The notes under the pieces are model-generated. The model ran no database searches. It was not told the DNA's origin and was given only the letters and a program-made list of their open reading frames with translations. Made by a program: the position numbers and the translations under genes. Below, piece by piece: positions 23,447-30,963 of a stretch of DNA of 64,000 nucleotides. This DNA is from Kribbella aluminosa (GTDB lineage: Bacteria; Actinomycetota; Actinomycetes; Propionibacteriales; Kribbellaceae). The stretch covers positions 496,001 through 560,000 of the forward strand of contig NZ_JAGINT010000002.1 of the NCBI RefSeq assembly GCF_017876295.1. The letters run 5' to 3'. How positions within the stretch are numbered: position 1 is the first letter of the stretch; the number at the start of each line of letters is the position of its first letter.

Positions 23447-24690
23447 TTGGTCTCCTGAGCGACAGCTGCGGACAGGTACGACGCCAGCTCGATCCTGGCG
23501 ACCACCCCACGATGCACCTCGTCCGGCCCGTCGGCCAGCCGCAACGCGCGGGCACTCGTCCACGCGGCCGCGAGCGGGAAGTCGTCGGACAGCCCACCGC
23601 CGCCGTGCAGCTGGATCGCCATGTCGACGACGTCCTGCGCCATCCGCGGCACCGCGACCTTGATCTGGCTGACCTCGCTCAACGCCCCGGCCAGCCCTTG
23701 GGTGTCCAGCAGGTACGCCGTTTGCAGCACCAGCAATCGCGCCTGGTTGATCGCGATCCGCGCCTCGGCGATCCGCTCGCGGTTGCCGCCCAGGTTGACG
23801 AGCGGCTTGCCGAACGCGGTCCGGCTGGTACCGCGCTGCAGGGCGAGCTCGAGCGCCTTCTCCGCCAGGCCGATCAGCCGCATGCAGTGGTGCACGCGTC
23901 CCGGACCGAGGCGACCCTGGGCGATCTCGAACGCCCTGCCCGGTCCGACCAGGATGTTCGCGGTCGGTACCCGAACCTCGGTGAACGACACCTCGCCGTG
24001 GCCGTACGGTTCGTCGTACCTGCTCATCGTCGGCAGCAGGCGCTCCACCTTCACGCCCGGGGCGTCACGCGGTACGAGCACCATGGTGTGCCGCGCGTAC
24101 CGGTGGGCTTCGGGGTCGGTGAGGCCCATGAAGATCAGCAGTCGGCAGTCCGGGTGGCCGACGCCGGTGCTCCACCACTTGCGGCCGTTCAGCACGACGT
24201 CGTCGCCGTCGACGACCGCGGTCGCCTCCATGTTGGTGGCGTCGGAGGACGCGACGTCCGGCTCGGTCATGCAGAACGCGGACCGGATAGTGCCGTCCAG
24301 CAACGGTTCCAGCCAGCGCTTCCGCTGCTCGTCGTTGCCGTACCGGAGCAGCACCTCCATGTTGCCGGTGTCGGGAGCGTTGCAGTTGAAGACGTACGGC
24401 GCGATGAAGGAACGGCCGGTGAGCTCCGCGATCGGGGCGTAGTCGAGGTTGCTCAGGCCCTCGCCGTACTGCTCGTTGCCCGGCTCGGCGAGCGGCAGGA
24501 ACAGGTTCCACAGGCCGGCCTCGCGGGCCTTCGCCTGCAGGTCCTTCATGATCGGCTGCGGCTGCCAGGGGTCTCCGGAGGCGCGGATCGCGCTGTGCAG
24601 CTCTGGCTCGGCCGGCTCGATCTCGGTGCGCAGGAAGGACTGCACGCGCCCGATCAGGTCCTGAGCCCGGTCCGAAGGTTCGAACCCCAT
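23443..24690 (-). CDS. Acyl-CoA dehydrogenase
   Basis: A 415-residue flavoprotein that introduces a 2,3-double bond into an acyl-CoA. Family blocks seen are C-M-T-E-P-D-V-A-S-S-D-A (FAD/substrate loop), W-W-S-T-G-V, G-P-G-R-V-H-H-C-M-R and the C-terminal Q-L-H-G-G-G-G-L. The length and the H-C-M-R-L-I-G block match the ACAD10/11-like group. ATG 24690 has GAGGAG 7 bases upstream. It is the first gene of a six-gene minus-strand operon (dehydrogenase, SDR, kinase-like, phosphatase, SDR, LLM) and is divergent from a TetR gene 56 bp away that probably controls it. Confidence 0.9.
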   Translation of the reverse strand: MGFEPSDRAQDLIGRVQSFLRTEIEPAEPELHSAIRASGDPWQPQPIMKDLQAKAREAGLWNLFLPLAEPGNEQYGEGLSNLDYAPIAELTGRSFIAPYVFNCNAPDTGNMEVLLRYGNDEQRKRWLEPLLDGTIRSAFCMTEPDVASSDATNMEATAVVDGDDVVLNGRKWWSTGVGHPDCRLLIFMGLTDPEAHRYARHTMVLVPRDAPGVKVERLLPTMSRYDEPYGHGEVSFTEVRVPTANILVGPGRAFEIAQGRLGPGRVHHCMRLIGLAEKALELALQRGTSRTAFGKPLVNLGGNRERIAEARIAINQARLLVLQTAYLLDTQGLAGALSEVSQIKVAVPRMAQDVVDMAIQLHGGGGLSDDFPLAAAWTSARALRLADGPDEVHRGVVARIELASYLSAAVAQETK

Positions 24691-24746
24691 CAAGACTCCT
24701 CTCCCTCAGCTTGACCGTAGCTCAGCGTCTAAGCAATGCTCAAGAG

Positions 24747-25334
24747 ATGGAACACCGTCTGACAGCGGACGAGCGCAGGAAGCAACTGGTCAAGCTCGGC
24801 CTGATGATGCTTCGCACCAAGCCGATCCACGAGCTGTCGATCGACGAGATCGCGAGCGCCGCGGGCATCTCCCGCGGGCTGCTGTTCCATTACTTCCCGA
24901 GCAAGCGCGACTACTACGTCGCGGTCATCTCCGCGGCCGGCCGCCGGCTGCTCCGCGTCACCAAGCCCGACGACGCGCTCGCCCCCGAGCAGCAGCTCCG
25001 CGAGATGCTGACCCAGTTCGTCGCGTTCATCGAGCGCCGCCGTACGGCGTACATCTCGTTCGTCCGCGGCGCCGCCGGCGGTGACGACTTCGCGGTCGAG
25101 GTGTACGACGAGACCCGGGCGGGCCTGACCAAGCGGATCCTCACGTACCTCGGCACCCCCGAGGTGGCCGACGACCCGACGTCCGCCGACTACCTCCGGA
25201 TCCACGCCTGGCTCTCCTACACCGAGGACCTGGCCATCGAATGGTCCGGCCTCCCGGAGGAAGACCGGCCGTACTCCGCGACGCATCTCGTGAAGCACAG
25301 CATCGAGGCCCTCCACACCCTCCGGAAGCTGTAG
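24747..25334 (+). CDS. TetR/AcrR family transcriptional regulator
   Basis: A 195-residue regulator. The helix-turn-helix occupies about residues 31-50 (S-I-D-E-I-A-S-A-A-G-I-S-R-G-L-L-F-H-Y-F), followed by the F-P-S-K-R-D-Y-Y TetR signature. The remaining helices form the ligand pocket and dimer face. ATG 24747 was preferred over an upstream TTG at 24711, which lacks a ribosome site. Being divergent from the acyl-CoA dehydrogenase operon, it most likely represses that operon and itself, perhaps with an acyl-CoA as ligand. Confidence 0.9.
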   Translation: MEHRLTADERRKQLVKLGLMMLRTKPIHELSIDEIASAAGISRGLLFHYFPSKRDYYVAVISAAGRRLLRVTKPDDALAPEQQLREMLTQFVAFIERRRTAYISFVRGAAGGDDFAVEVYDETRAGLTKRILTYLGTPEVADDPTSADYLRIHAWLSYTEDLAIEWSGLPEEDRPYSATHLVKHSIEALHTLRKL

Positions 25335-25383
25335 CTCCACCGCTTGTTCGCCGGCGGCAAAAGCACGTGCGCCGAGTGGTGGG

Positions 25384-26286
25384 ATGGGCTTTGATCAGCA
25401 CATGCCGATCACGCTGCAGACCGCGACCCCGGACTCGCTGGACGAGGTCGTCGAGGCGGTGGCGCTCTGGCAGCAGCCTGGCGGGCCGGTCCAGCTGCAC
25501 CCGGGTGACCTGGGGTGGAACTGGTGCGACGGCACCGAGACGCTGGCCGCGGCCGTTCGGGCCTGGCGTCGCGACGGGCAGATCGTTGCCGCCGGCATGG
25601 TGGACGACGACAGCGGGCTGATCCGGATGGCGATCGCACCGAGCGTCGACGCCGACGAGGCGTTCGCCGCCCGGTTGCTGGCCGACCTGTCGGATCCCGC
25701 GCAGGGCGTGCTGCCTGCCGATGCCGGGTTCGTCGAGGCCCGGGCCGGCGCCGCCTTTCGGGAGCTGCTGCACCGCAGCGGCTGGGTGGCCGATGAGCCG
25801 TGGACGCCGCTGACGCGTGAGCTGACCACTCCGGTGGAGGACTGCGGCCTCACCATCGAGTACGTCGACGCGCAGCACGTTCGCGATCGGATCCTCGAGG
25901 ACCGGATCGCGGTGCATCGGGCAGCCTTCCCCAACGCCAAGCTGACCTTGGAGCGCTGGCAGGCGATGGCGGCCGGAGCACCGTACCGCCGGGGTCGGTG
26001 TCTGGTCGGGTACGACGACGCGGGCAATGCCGTCGCCGCGACGACGGTGTGGTCAGCCGGCGACGGGCGACCGGGTCTGATCGAGCCGCTCGGCGCCCAT
26101 CGGGACTACCGCGGTCGCGGACACGGCCGCGCGATCACCGTCGCGGCCGCGGCAGCCTTGCAGGAGCTGGGGTCGTCCAGTGCGACCGTGTGTACGCCGA
26201 GCAGCAACGTCGGCGGGGTCGCGGCGTACGTGTCGGCCGGCTTCGAGAAGCAGCCGGCCGTCACGGATTTCTGCCGCAAGAGCTGA
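25384..26286 (+). CDS. GNAT family N-acetyltransferase, two-domain
   Basis: A 300-residue protein with two tandem GNAT-like halves. The C-terminal half carries the acetyl-CoA loop R-G-R-G-H-G-R-A-I (Q/R-x-x-G-x-G/A type) near residue 242 and ends with N-V-G-G-V-A-A-Y-V-S-A-G-F; the N-terminal half lacks the full loop. ATG 25384 and ATG 25402 (M-P-I-T-L-Q) are both possible starts and neither has a strong ribosome site. The stop is 3 bp from that of the converging M81 gene. Substrate unknown. Confidence 0.8.
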   Translation: MGFDQHMPITLQTATPDSLDEVVEAVALWQQPGGPVQLHPGDLGWNWCDGTETLAAAVRAWRRDGQIVAAGMVDDDSGLIRMAIAPSVDADEAFAARLLADLSDPAQGVLPADAGFVEARAGAAFRELLHRSGWVADEPWTPLTRELTTPVEDCGLTIEYVDAQHVRDRILEDRIAVHRAAFPNAKLTLERWQAMAAGAPYRRGRCLVGYDDAGNAVAATTVWSAGDGRPGLIEPLGAHRDYRGRGHGRAITVAAAAALQELGSSSATVCTPSSNVGGVAAYVSAGFEKQPAVTDFCRKS

Positions 26287-26289
26287 ACC

Positions 26290-27747
26290 CTAGGGCAGGA
26301 GCTCCGGGGTCAGGTCGGGGTCGGCCATCTCCGGGTCGAACGGGAAGAGCGGCCGGAGTACGCCGTGGTGCCCGAGGCGCAGGAGGTCCTGGTCGACGCC
26401 GCCGGGGGTCAGGGCGAGCAGCCAGTCGGCGGCGAGGTTGTAGAGCTCCGGCTCCAGGTATCCGATCTTGACGATGACCAGGTCGGTGGACGCCGGGTCC
26501 AGGCCGAGGAGCGTGAAGTCGGCGAGGTGGTGGTACGGCTTGCGGCGGCTGGTGAGGATCGAGTGCAGGCCTCCTGCCTTGACGACCGCTACGGTGCCGC
26601 CGACCGGGTCCTCGGAGATCGAGAAGACGGTGCCGGAGAGCGCGACCGGTCCGGACGGGCCGGGGTCGACCTTGCCGCCCGCGGTGACCTCGACCGGGTT
26701 GCCGACGCCGGCTGTCACGCAGGCGGCGACCGCGTCCGGGTCGGTGATGCTGGCGTGGATCGCGGTCGCCTTGCCGGAGGTCAGGTCTTCGACCTTGAGC
26801 AGCTCGCCGAGCGTCCAGGACACGTCGCCGGCGCCGCCCGCGGTCGGGTTGTCGCCGGAGTCGCTGATCAGGAACGGACGCGCGCTGCTGGCGAGACCGG
26901 CCGTGACGCACTCGTCCAGCGTTCCGGTCGGCGCCACGAACGCGAACCCGTCCCGGGCGTCCCAGTACGCCTGCGCCAGCTCGGTCGCCCGCGCGGTGAT
27001 CAGCTCGGTGTCGTCGCCGGTGACCACGACGGCGGCCCGGCAGCGCGGCTCGTCCGCCCAGGCGTACCCGACCCAGACGGCCGCATCCAGTACGCCGGGC
27101 TCGTCCGCGATCTCGGCGACCCGGTGATAGATCGACTTCGCCGGCTCCAGTCGCGTCGACGTCTTCTCGCCGGGCAGCAGCACCGGTACCTGGATCCACG
27201 CCTTCCCGGGCTTCCCGCCGCCGGACCGCAGCCGTTCGACGAGGTTCCGCAGCGCGCGCTCGCGACTCTCCATCGCGTCCTCGTGCGGCGCCATCCGGTA
27301 ACAGGTGATCAGATCGACCGCCGTACCGAGCTCGCGGGAGACGTTGCCGTGCAGGTCCATCGAGGCAGACACGAGGACGTCGGGACCGAGCACGTCCCGG
27401 ATCCGGGTGGCCAGATCAGCCTCGGCGTCCTGCCGTCCGACGACGCTCATCGCGCCGTGGATGTCGAAGAAGAACCCGTCCAGCTCGCCGGCGTCCTGGA
27501 GCCGGGTGATGATCTCCGCGGACAGGTCGTCGTACACCTCCGGCAGCACCGCGCCACCGGGCAGTGAGCGCGCGTGCACCAGCGGCACCCACTCGATCCC
27601 CTGCGCCCAGTCCTTGCCGAGAAAGTCGGTGTACCGCTCCAGCAGGTGGTCTCCACGCCGTACGTCGAAGTCCGCGAGCCCGGCCCGGTGCGGCGAGAAC
27701 GTACTGGACTCGATGGCGATCCCGGCAATGCCGATCCGAAGGTTCAT
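26290..27747 (-). CDS. M81 family metallopeptidase (MlrC-like)
   Basis: A 485-residue protein of the M81/MlrC family named after microcystin degradation. Recognisable are the N-terminal R-I-G-I-A-G-I-A-I-E-S-S-T-F-S-P block, F-F-F-D-I-H-G-A-M, S-M-D-L-H-G-N-V-S and Y-R-M-A-P-H-E-D, which hold the metal-binding His/Asp residues, then a C-terminal D-S-G-D-N-P-T-A-G-G-A-G-D block. ATG 27747 fits the family start although no strong ribosome site is seen; upstream in-frame sequence is antisense to the next operon. Most members act on small peptides or amides other than microcystin. Confidence 0.87.
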   Translation of the reverse strand: MNLRIGIAGIAIESSTFSPHRAGLADFDVRRGDHLLERYTDFLGKDWAQGIEWVPLVHARSLPGGAVLPEVYDDLSAEIITRLQDAGELDGFFFDIHGAMSVVGRQDAEADLATRIRDVLGPDVLVSASMDLHGNVSRELGTAVDLITCYRMAPHEDAMESRERALRNLVERLRSGGGKPGKAWIQVPVLLPGEKTSTRLEPAKSIYHRVAEIADEPGVLDAAVWVGYAWADEPRCRAAVVVTGDDTELITARATELAQAYWDARDGFAFVAPTGTLDECVTAGLASSARPFLISDSGDNPTAGGAGDVSWTLGELLKVEDLTSGKATAIHASITDPDAVAACVTAGVGNPVEVTAGGKVDPGPSGPVALSGTVFSISEDPVGGTVAVVKAGGLHSILTSRRKPYHHLADFTLLGLDPASTDLVIVKIGYLEPELYNLAADWLLALTPGGVDQDLLRLGHHGVLRPLFPFDPEMADPDLTPELLP

Positions 27748-27815
27748 GCCCAAAACTTGCCACATCCGAGCCGTTTCGCGCACTGCCAACCGTCCAGATT
27801 TGAACACCTCGAACC

Positions 27816-27841
27816 TGTCGAAAGCCGCCGCCCGGCTTCGA
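27816..27841 (+). promoter_or_regulatory. Candidate ECF42 promoter
   Basis: TGTCGA (27816-27821) is followed after 17 bases by CGA (27839-27841), 33 bp before the first gene of the ECF42 operon. ECF42-group promoters are reported, to my recollection, to have TGTCGA at -35 and a CGA-containing -10, so this would be an autoregulatory site. The call rests on the motif and position. Confidence 0.5.
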
Positions 27842-27873
27842 GGTAGCAGCAACCGATCGAAAAGGACACGGAC

Positions 27874-28287
27874 ATGACGAACGAACTGCAGCAGCTCGGC
27901 CGCCTCGTCGGCAGCTGGGACATCACCGGCGGCGCGACCGGTACGACGACCTTCGACTGGATGGACGGCGGCCACTTCCTGGTCCAGCATGGCCTCCTCG
28001 ACCACGACGGTCACGAGGTACGGATGACCGAGATCATCGGCTACGAGCACCCGTTCGGCGGCGAACAGGGAACGGAGGTGAAGTCGCGGGTGTACGACGC
28101 CGACGGCAACACGCTCGACTACGTCTACGAGCTGGCCGGGGACGAGCTCACGATCTGGGGCGGCTTCAAGGGCTCGCCCGGCTACTTCAAGGGAGTCTTC
28201 ACCGAGGGCGGCGACCGCCTCACTGGAGACTGGGTGTACCCAGGTGGCGGCTACCACGCCACGATGGTTCGAAGGAGTGACCGATGA
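27874..28287 (+). CDS. DUF1579-like beta-barrel protein
   Basis: A 137-residue soluble protein with the L-G-R-L-V-G-S-W-D-I-T-G-G start and repeated beta strands (F-D-W-M-D-G-G-H-F-L, I-I-G-Y-E-H-P-F, W-G-G-F) that resemble DUF1579 or lipocalin-like barrels. There is no signal peptide. An AAAAGGAC site lies upstream of ATG 27874. It is the first gene of a three-gene operon with a DGPF protein and an ECF42 sigma factor, overlapping the next start by 4 bp. It may be a target or partner of the sigma factor. Ligand unknown. Confidence 0.7.
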   Translation: MTNELQQLGRLVGSWDITGGATGTTTFDWMDGGHFLVQHGLLDHDGHEVRMTEIIGYEHPFGGEQGTEVKSRVYDADGNTLDYVYELAGDELTIWGGFKGSPGYFKGVFTEGGDRLTGDWVYPGGGYHATMVRRSDR

Positions 28288-28658
28288 AGTACCTGCTTCT
28301 CGCGTACGGCGACCAGAGCGGTTGGGACACGGTCGACGTGACGAGCCCCGAGTTCATCGCGATGTGCAAGTTCTACGAGGACCTGGCGGCAGAGCTGACG
28401 GCCAGCGGCGAACTGCTCGGGACAGAGGGCCTCTCGCACCCGGCGCTCGCTCGGACGGTACGGCGTACCGACGGCGGGCCGGTCGCCAGTGAGGGACCGT
28501 TCGCGGAGTCCAAGGAGGTGCTCGCCAGCTTCGCGATCGTGGACTGCGACAGCCACGACCGGGCGATGGCGATCGCGGCCCGGATCGTCGACGCGGTGGG
28601 CGACACCGTCGAAGTACGCCCGATCATGGCCGGCCCCGAGGACATCCGGCCGGACTGA
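28284..28658 (+). CDS. YCII-related (DGPF domain) protein, ECF42 partner
   Basis: A 124-residue DGPF-family protein: M-K-Y-L-L-L-A-Y-G start, V-A-S-E-G-P-F-A-E-S-K-E-V-L block (residues about 67-80; E-G-P-F replaces D-G-P-F) and an S-F-A-I-V-D-C half. DGPF genes are the standard neighbours of ECF42 sigma factors, and here the stop TGA overlaps the sigma ATG by one base. It overlaps the upstream DUF1579-like gene by 4 bp. The molecular role of such proteins is not established. Confidence 0.87.
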   Translation: MKYLLLAYGDQSGWDTVDVTSPEFIAMCKFYEDLAAELTASGELLGTEGLSHPALARTVRRTDGGPVASEGPFAESKEVLASFAIVDCDSHDRAMAIAARIVDAVGDTVEVRPIMAGPEDIRPD

Positions 28659-29884
28659 TGGAGCACTTGTTGCGCGGTCTCACCCCTCAGGTGCTCGGCG
28701 CGCTGGTACGCCGGTACGGGCATTTCGAGACGTGCGAGGACGCGGTCCAGGAGGCACTCCTGGTCGCAGCGCGGCAGTGGCCCGCACAAGGAGTCCCGGA
28801 TGAGCCCCGCACCTGGCTCATCCGGGTCGCCTCCCGGCGGCTGATCGACCTGTTACGAAACGAGGAGGCTCGACGGCGGCGCGAGGACACCGTCCGTGCA
28901 CCGGACGTGGCACCCACTCCGGTCAGCGACGTCGACGACTCGCTGACTGTGCTGTTCCTGTGCTGCCACCCGGTACTGCCGGTCGCGTCGCAGCTCCCGT
29001 TGACTTTGCGGGCCGTCGGCGGTCTCACCACCACTGAGATCGCTGCGGCGCTGCTGACGCCGGAGGCGACGATCGGCCAGCGGATCAGCCGGGCCAAGCA
29101 GAAGCTCCGCGGTCAGCCGTTCCGGCGGCCGGACGAGTACGACGAGCGGTTGGCCGCCGTACTGCAGGTGCTCTATCTGATCTTCAACGAGGGCTACACG
29201 AGTACGGCGGGTGACGAGCTCGGGCGGGTCGAGCTGGCGCGGGAGGCGATCCGGCTCGCGCGGATGCTGCGCGAGCTGCTGCCCGACGACGGCGAGGTGG
29301 CTGGGCTGCTCGCCTTGATGCTGCTGACCGACGCCCGGCGAACGGCGCGTACGTCAGCTGACGGTGCGCTCGTCCCGCTCGACGAGCAGGACCGGTCTCA
29401 ATGGGATCACGCGGCGATTGCCGAGGGCACCGAGTTGATCACCTGGGCGATGCGTACGACGACCCTCGGCCCGTACCAGTTGCAGGCCGCGATCGCCGCG
29501 GTCCACAGCGAGGCGACAACGGCCGCCGACACCGACTGGCGGCAGATCCTTGCCCTGTACAACTTGCTCGAACCGCTGCTGGAGGGACCTGTCGTTCGGC
29601 TGAACCGCGCGGTGGCGACTGCGATGGTGCACGGCCCCGACGCAGGGCTGGCGTTGCTCGACAGCCTGACCGCGGACCCACGGGCGACTCGCGGCCACCG
29701 GTACGACGCCGTACGCGCGCATCTGCTCGAGTTGCGGGGTGATCACCCGGCGGCCGCCGATGCGTACCTGACCGCGGCCAAACTCACCACCAACACGTCC
29801 GAGCAGCGCTACCTCCGGGCCCGGGCGAAGCATCTACGCACGCACTTGGGCGGTGGAGGCGCGGGGGATGAGGGTGGTGGCTAG
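28658..29884 (+). CDS. ECF42-group RNA polymerase sigma factor with C-terminal extension
   Basis: A 408-residue ECF sigma factor. Region 2 (about 12-75) has E-D-A-V-Q-E-A-L and W-L-I-R-V-A-S-R-R-L-I-D. Region 4 (about 95-150) has L-T-T-T-E-I-A-A-A-L-L and I-G-Q-R-I-S-R-A-K. A helical C-terminal extension of about 250 residues, predicted TPR-like in this group (Y-L-I-F-N-E-G-Y and L-N-R-A-V-A blocks), replaces an anti-sigma factor as regulatory module. The linked DGPF gene supports the ECF42 assignment. The last 17 codons, Gly-rich, overlap the converging LacI gene by 51 bp. Confidence 0.92.
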   Translation: MEHLLRGLTPQVLGALVRRYGHFETCEDAVQEALLVAARQWPAQGVPDEPRTWLIRVASRRLIDLLRNEEARRRREDTVRAPDVAPTPVSDVDDSLTVLFLCCHPVLPVASQLPLTLRAVGGLTTTEIAAALLTPEATIGQRISRAKQKLRGQPFRRPDEYDERLAAVLQVLYLIFNEGYTSTAGDELGRVELAREAIRLARMLRELLPDDGEVAGLLALMLLTDARRTARTSADGALVPLDEQDRSQWDHAAIAEGTELITWAMRTTTLGPYQLQAAIAAVHSEATTAADTDWRQILALYNLLEPLLEGPVVRLNRAVATAMVHGPDAGLALLDSLTADPRATRGHRYDAVRAHLLELRGDHPAAADAYLTAAKLTTNTSEQRYLRARAKHLRTHLGGGGAGDEGGG

Positions 29885-30850
29885 TTCTATGTGGAGGGCT
29901 TCCAGGGGTTGGCGGTCCAGGAGGCGGGTCAGGAGGCTTACCGCCATTCGGCCCATCTCTTGCAACGGCTGTCGGACCGTCGTGAGTTGAGGGGTGGTCG
30001 CGCGGCTGAGGTCGAGGTCGTCGAAGCCGGCGATGGACAGGTCACCGGGGACGTCGAGGCCACGGTCGGTGGCGGCTTGGAGAGCGCCGACGGCGGCCTT
30101 GTCGTTGAAGGCGACCAGCGCGGTGGGGCGCGGGGTCAGGTTGAGCAAGGCAAGAGCGGCGCGGTAACCGTGCGCCGTGGTGGGCTGAACGTGGCGCACC
30201 AGGGCCGGGTCGGGGAGGATGCCGGCGTCGGCGAGCGCGGCGGCGTGACCGCTCAATCGCGCGTCGGCGGCCAGCCATTCGCGCGGACCGGCGATGACGC
30301 CGATGCGGGTATGGCCGAGGGCCGTCAGGTGAGCGGTCAGTTGGCGGGCGCCGGAATGGTGGGCGGCGGAGACGGACGGGATGTCGGGCGGGAGGGCGGT
30401 GCGCGGGTCGACAACCACGAACGGGAAGCGGCGGGAGCTCAGGCGGACCAGGTCCGCGCTCGGCTCCGGCGGAAGGATGAGGACGGCGCCGCCGACGTCC
30501 CGGCGCGATGCCAGATACTGCAGTACGGGATCGTCCTGCGCGGCCTCGCCGGCGTTGAGGATCACCTGCCGGCCATGCCGATCCAGGGCCTCGGCGATCG
30601 ACGACACGATCAGGCCGAAGTAGTCGGTGAGCACGTACGGGCAGCGCACGTAGACGGCGCCGTCGACCGGTTTCGCCGTACCGCCGCGAGGTACGGGAGC
30701 CGGTACGCCAAGCTCCTCGATCGCTTGCTCCACCAGCCTCCGCGTCTCCGGCGCCACACCGGGCATCTGGTTGACCACGCGGGACACGGTCGCGAGCGAC
30801 ACCCCGGCCGCCGCCGCGACGTCGCGCATCGTCGCCCTAGCGCGCGGCAT
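29834..30850 (-). CDS. LacI family transcriptional regulator
   Basis: A 338-residue regulator. The N-terminal helix-turn-helix is T-M-R-D-V-A-A-A-A-G-V-S-L-A-T-V-S-R-V-V-N (about 7-27), followed by the hinge and a periplasmic-binding-protein-like domain that would bind a sugar. It is divergent from a secreted GH30 glycosidase gene, and three short direct repeats lie between the two. It probably represses that gene until a product of the glycosidase enters the cell. The C-terminal end overlaps the ECF42 gene tail. Confidence 0.9.
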   Translation of the reverse strand: MPRARATMRDVAAAAGVSLATVSRVVNQMPGVAPETRRLVEQAIEELGVPAPVPRGGTAKPVDGAVYVRCPYVLTDYFGLIVSSIAEALDRHGRQVILNAGEAAQDDPVLQYLASRRDVGGAVLILPPEPSADLVRLSSRRFPFVVVDPRTALPPDIPSVSAAHHSGARQLTAHLTALGHTRIGVIAGPREWLAADARLSGHAAALADAGILPDPALVRHVQPTTAHGYRAALALLNLTPRPTALVAFNDKAAVGALQAATDRGLDVPGDLSIAGFDDLDLSRATTPQLTTVRQPLQEMGRMAVSLLTRLLDRQPLEALHIELATTLIPRASTAQVRA

Positions 30851-30950
30851 TTGTTACATCGCCTTGTTTCACGCTCTGCACTCTAGATCAACGCTCCCAG
30901 GTCTTGACAGTGGTCGATCGTGAGCGTGTTCTGAGGCCGTTTGTTTCATC
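30850..30950. promoter_or_regulatory. GH30 promoter region with three TTGTTWCAY repeats
   Basis: TTGTTACAT (30851-30859), TTGTTTCAC (30864-30872) and TTGTTTCAT (30941-30949) are near-identical direct repeats in the lacI-GH30 gap. A perfect -35 hexamer TTGACA lies at 30904-30909, with only a weak -10 (TGTTCT) 17 bp later. The last repeat sits downstream of that promoter, as a repressor site might. Binding by the LacI protein is inferred; LacI proteins normally use inverted repeats. Confidence 0.45.
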
Positions 30951-30963
30951 CCTGAGGAGTGCG

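Noticed and set aside
24672-24690. GGTTCGAACCCC resembling a tRNA T-loop
   Set aside because: It codes for the first residues of the acyl-CoA dehydrogenase (G-F-E-P), and no acceptor stem, anticodon arm or CCA fits around it.
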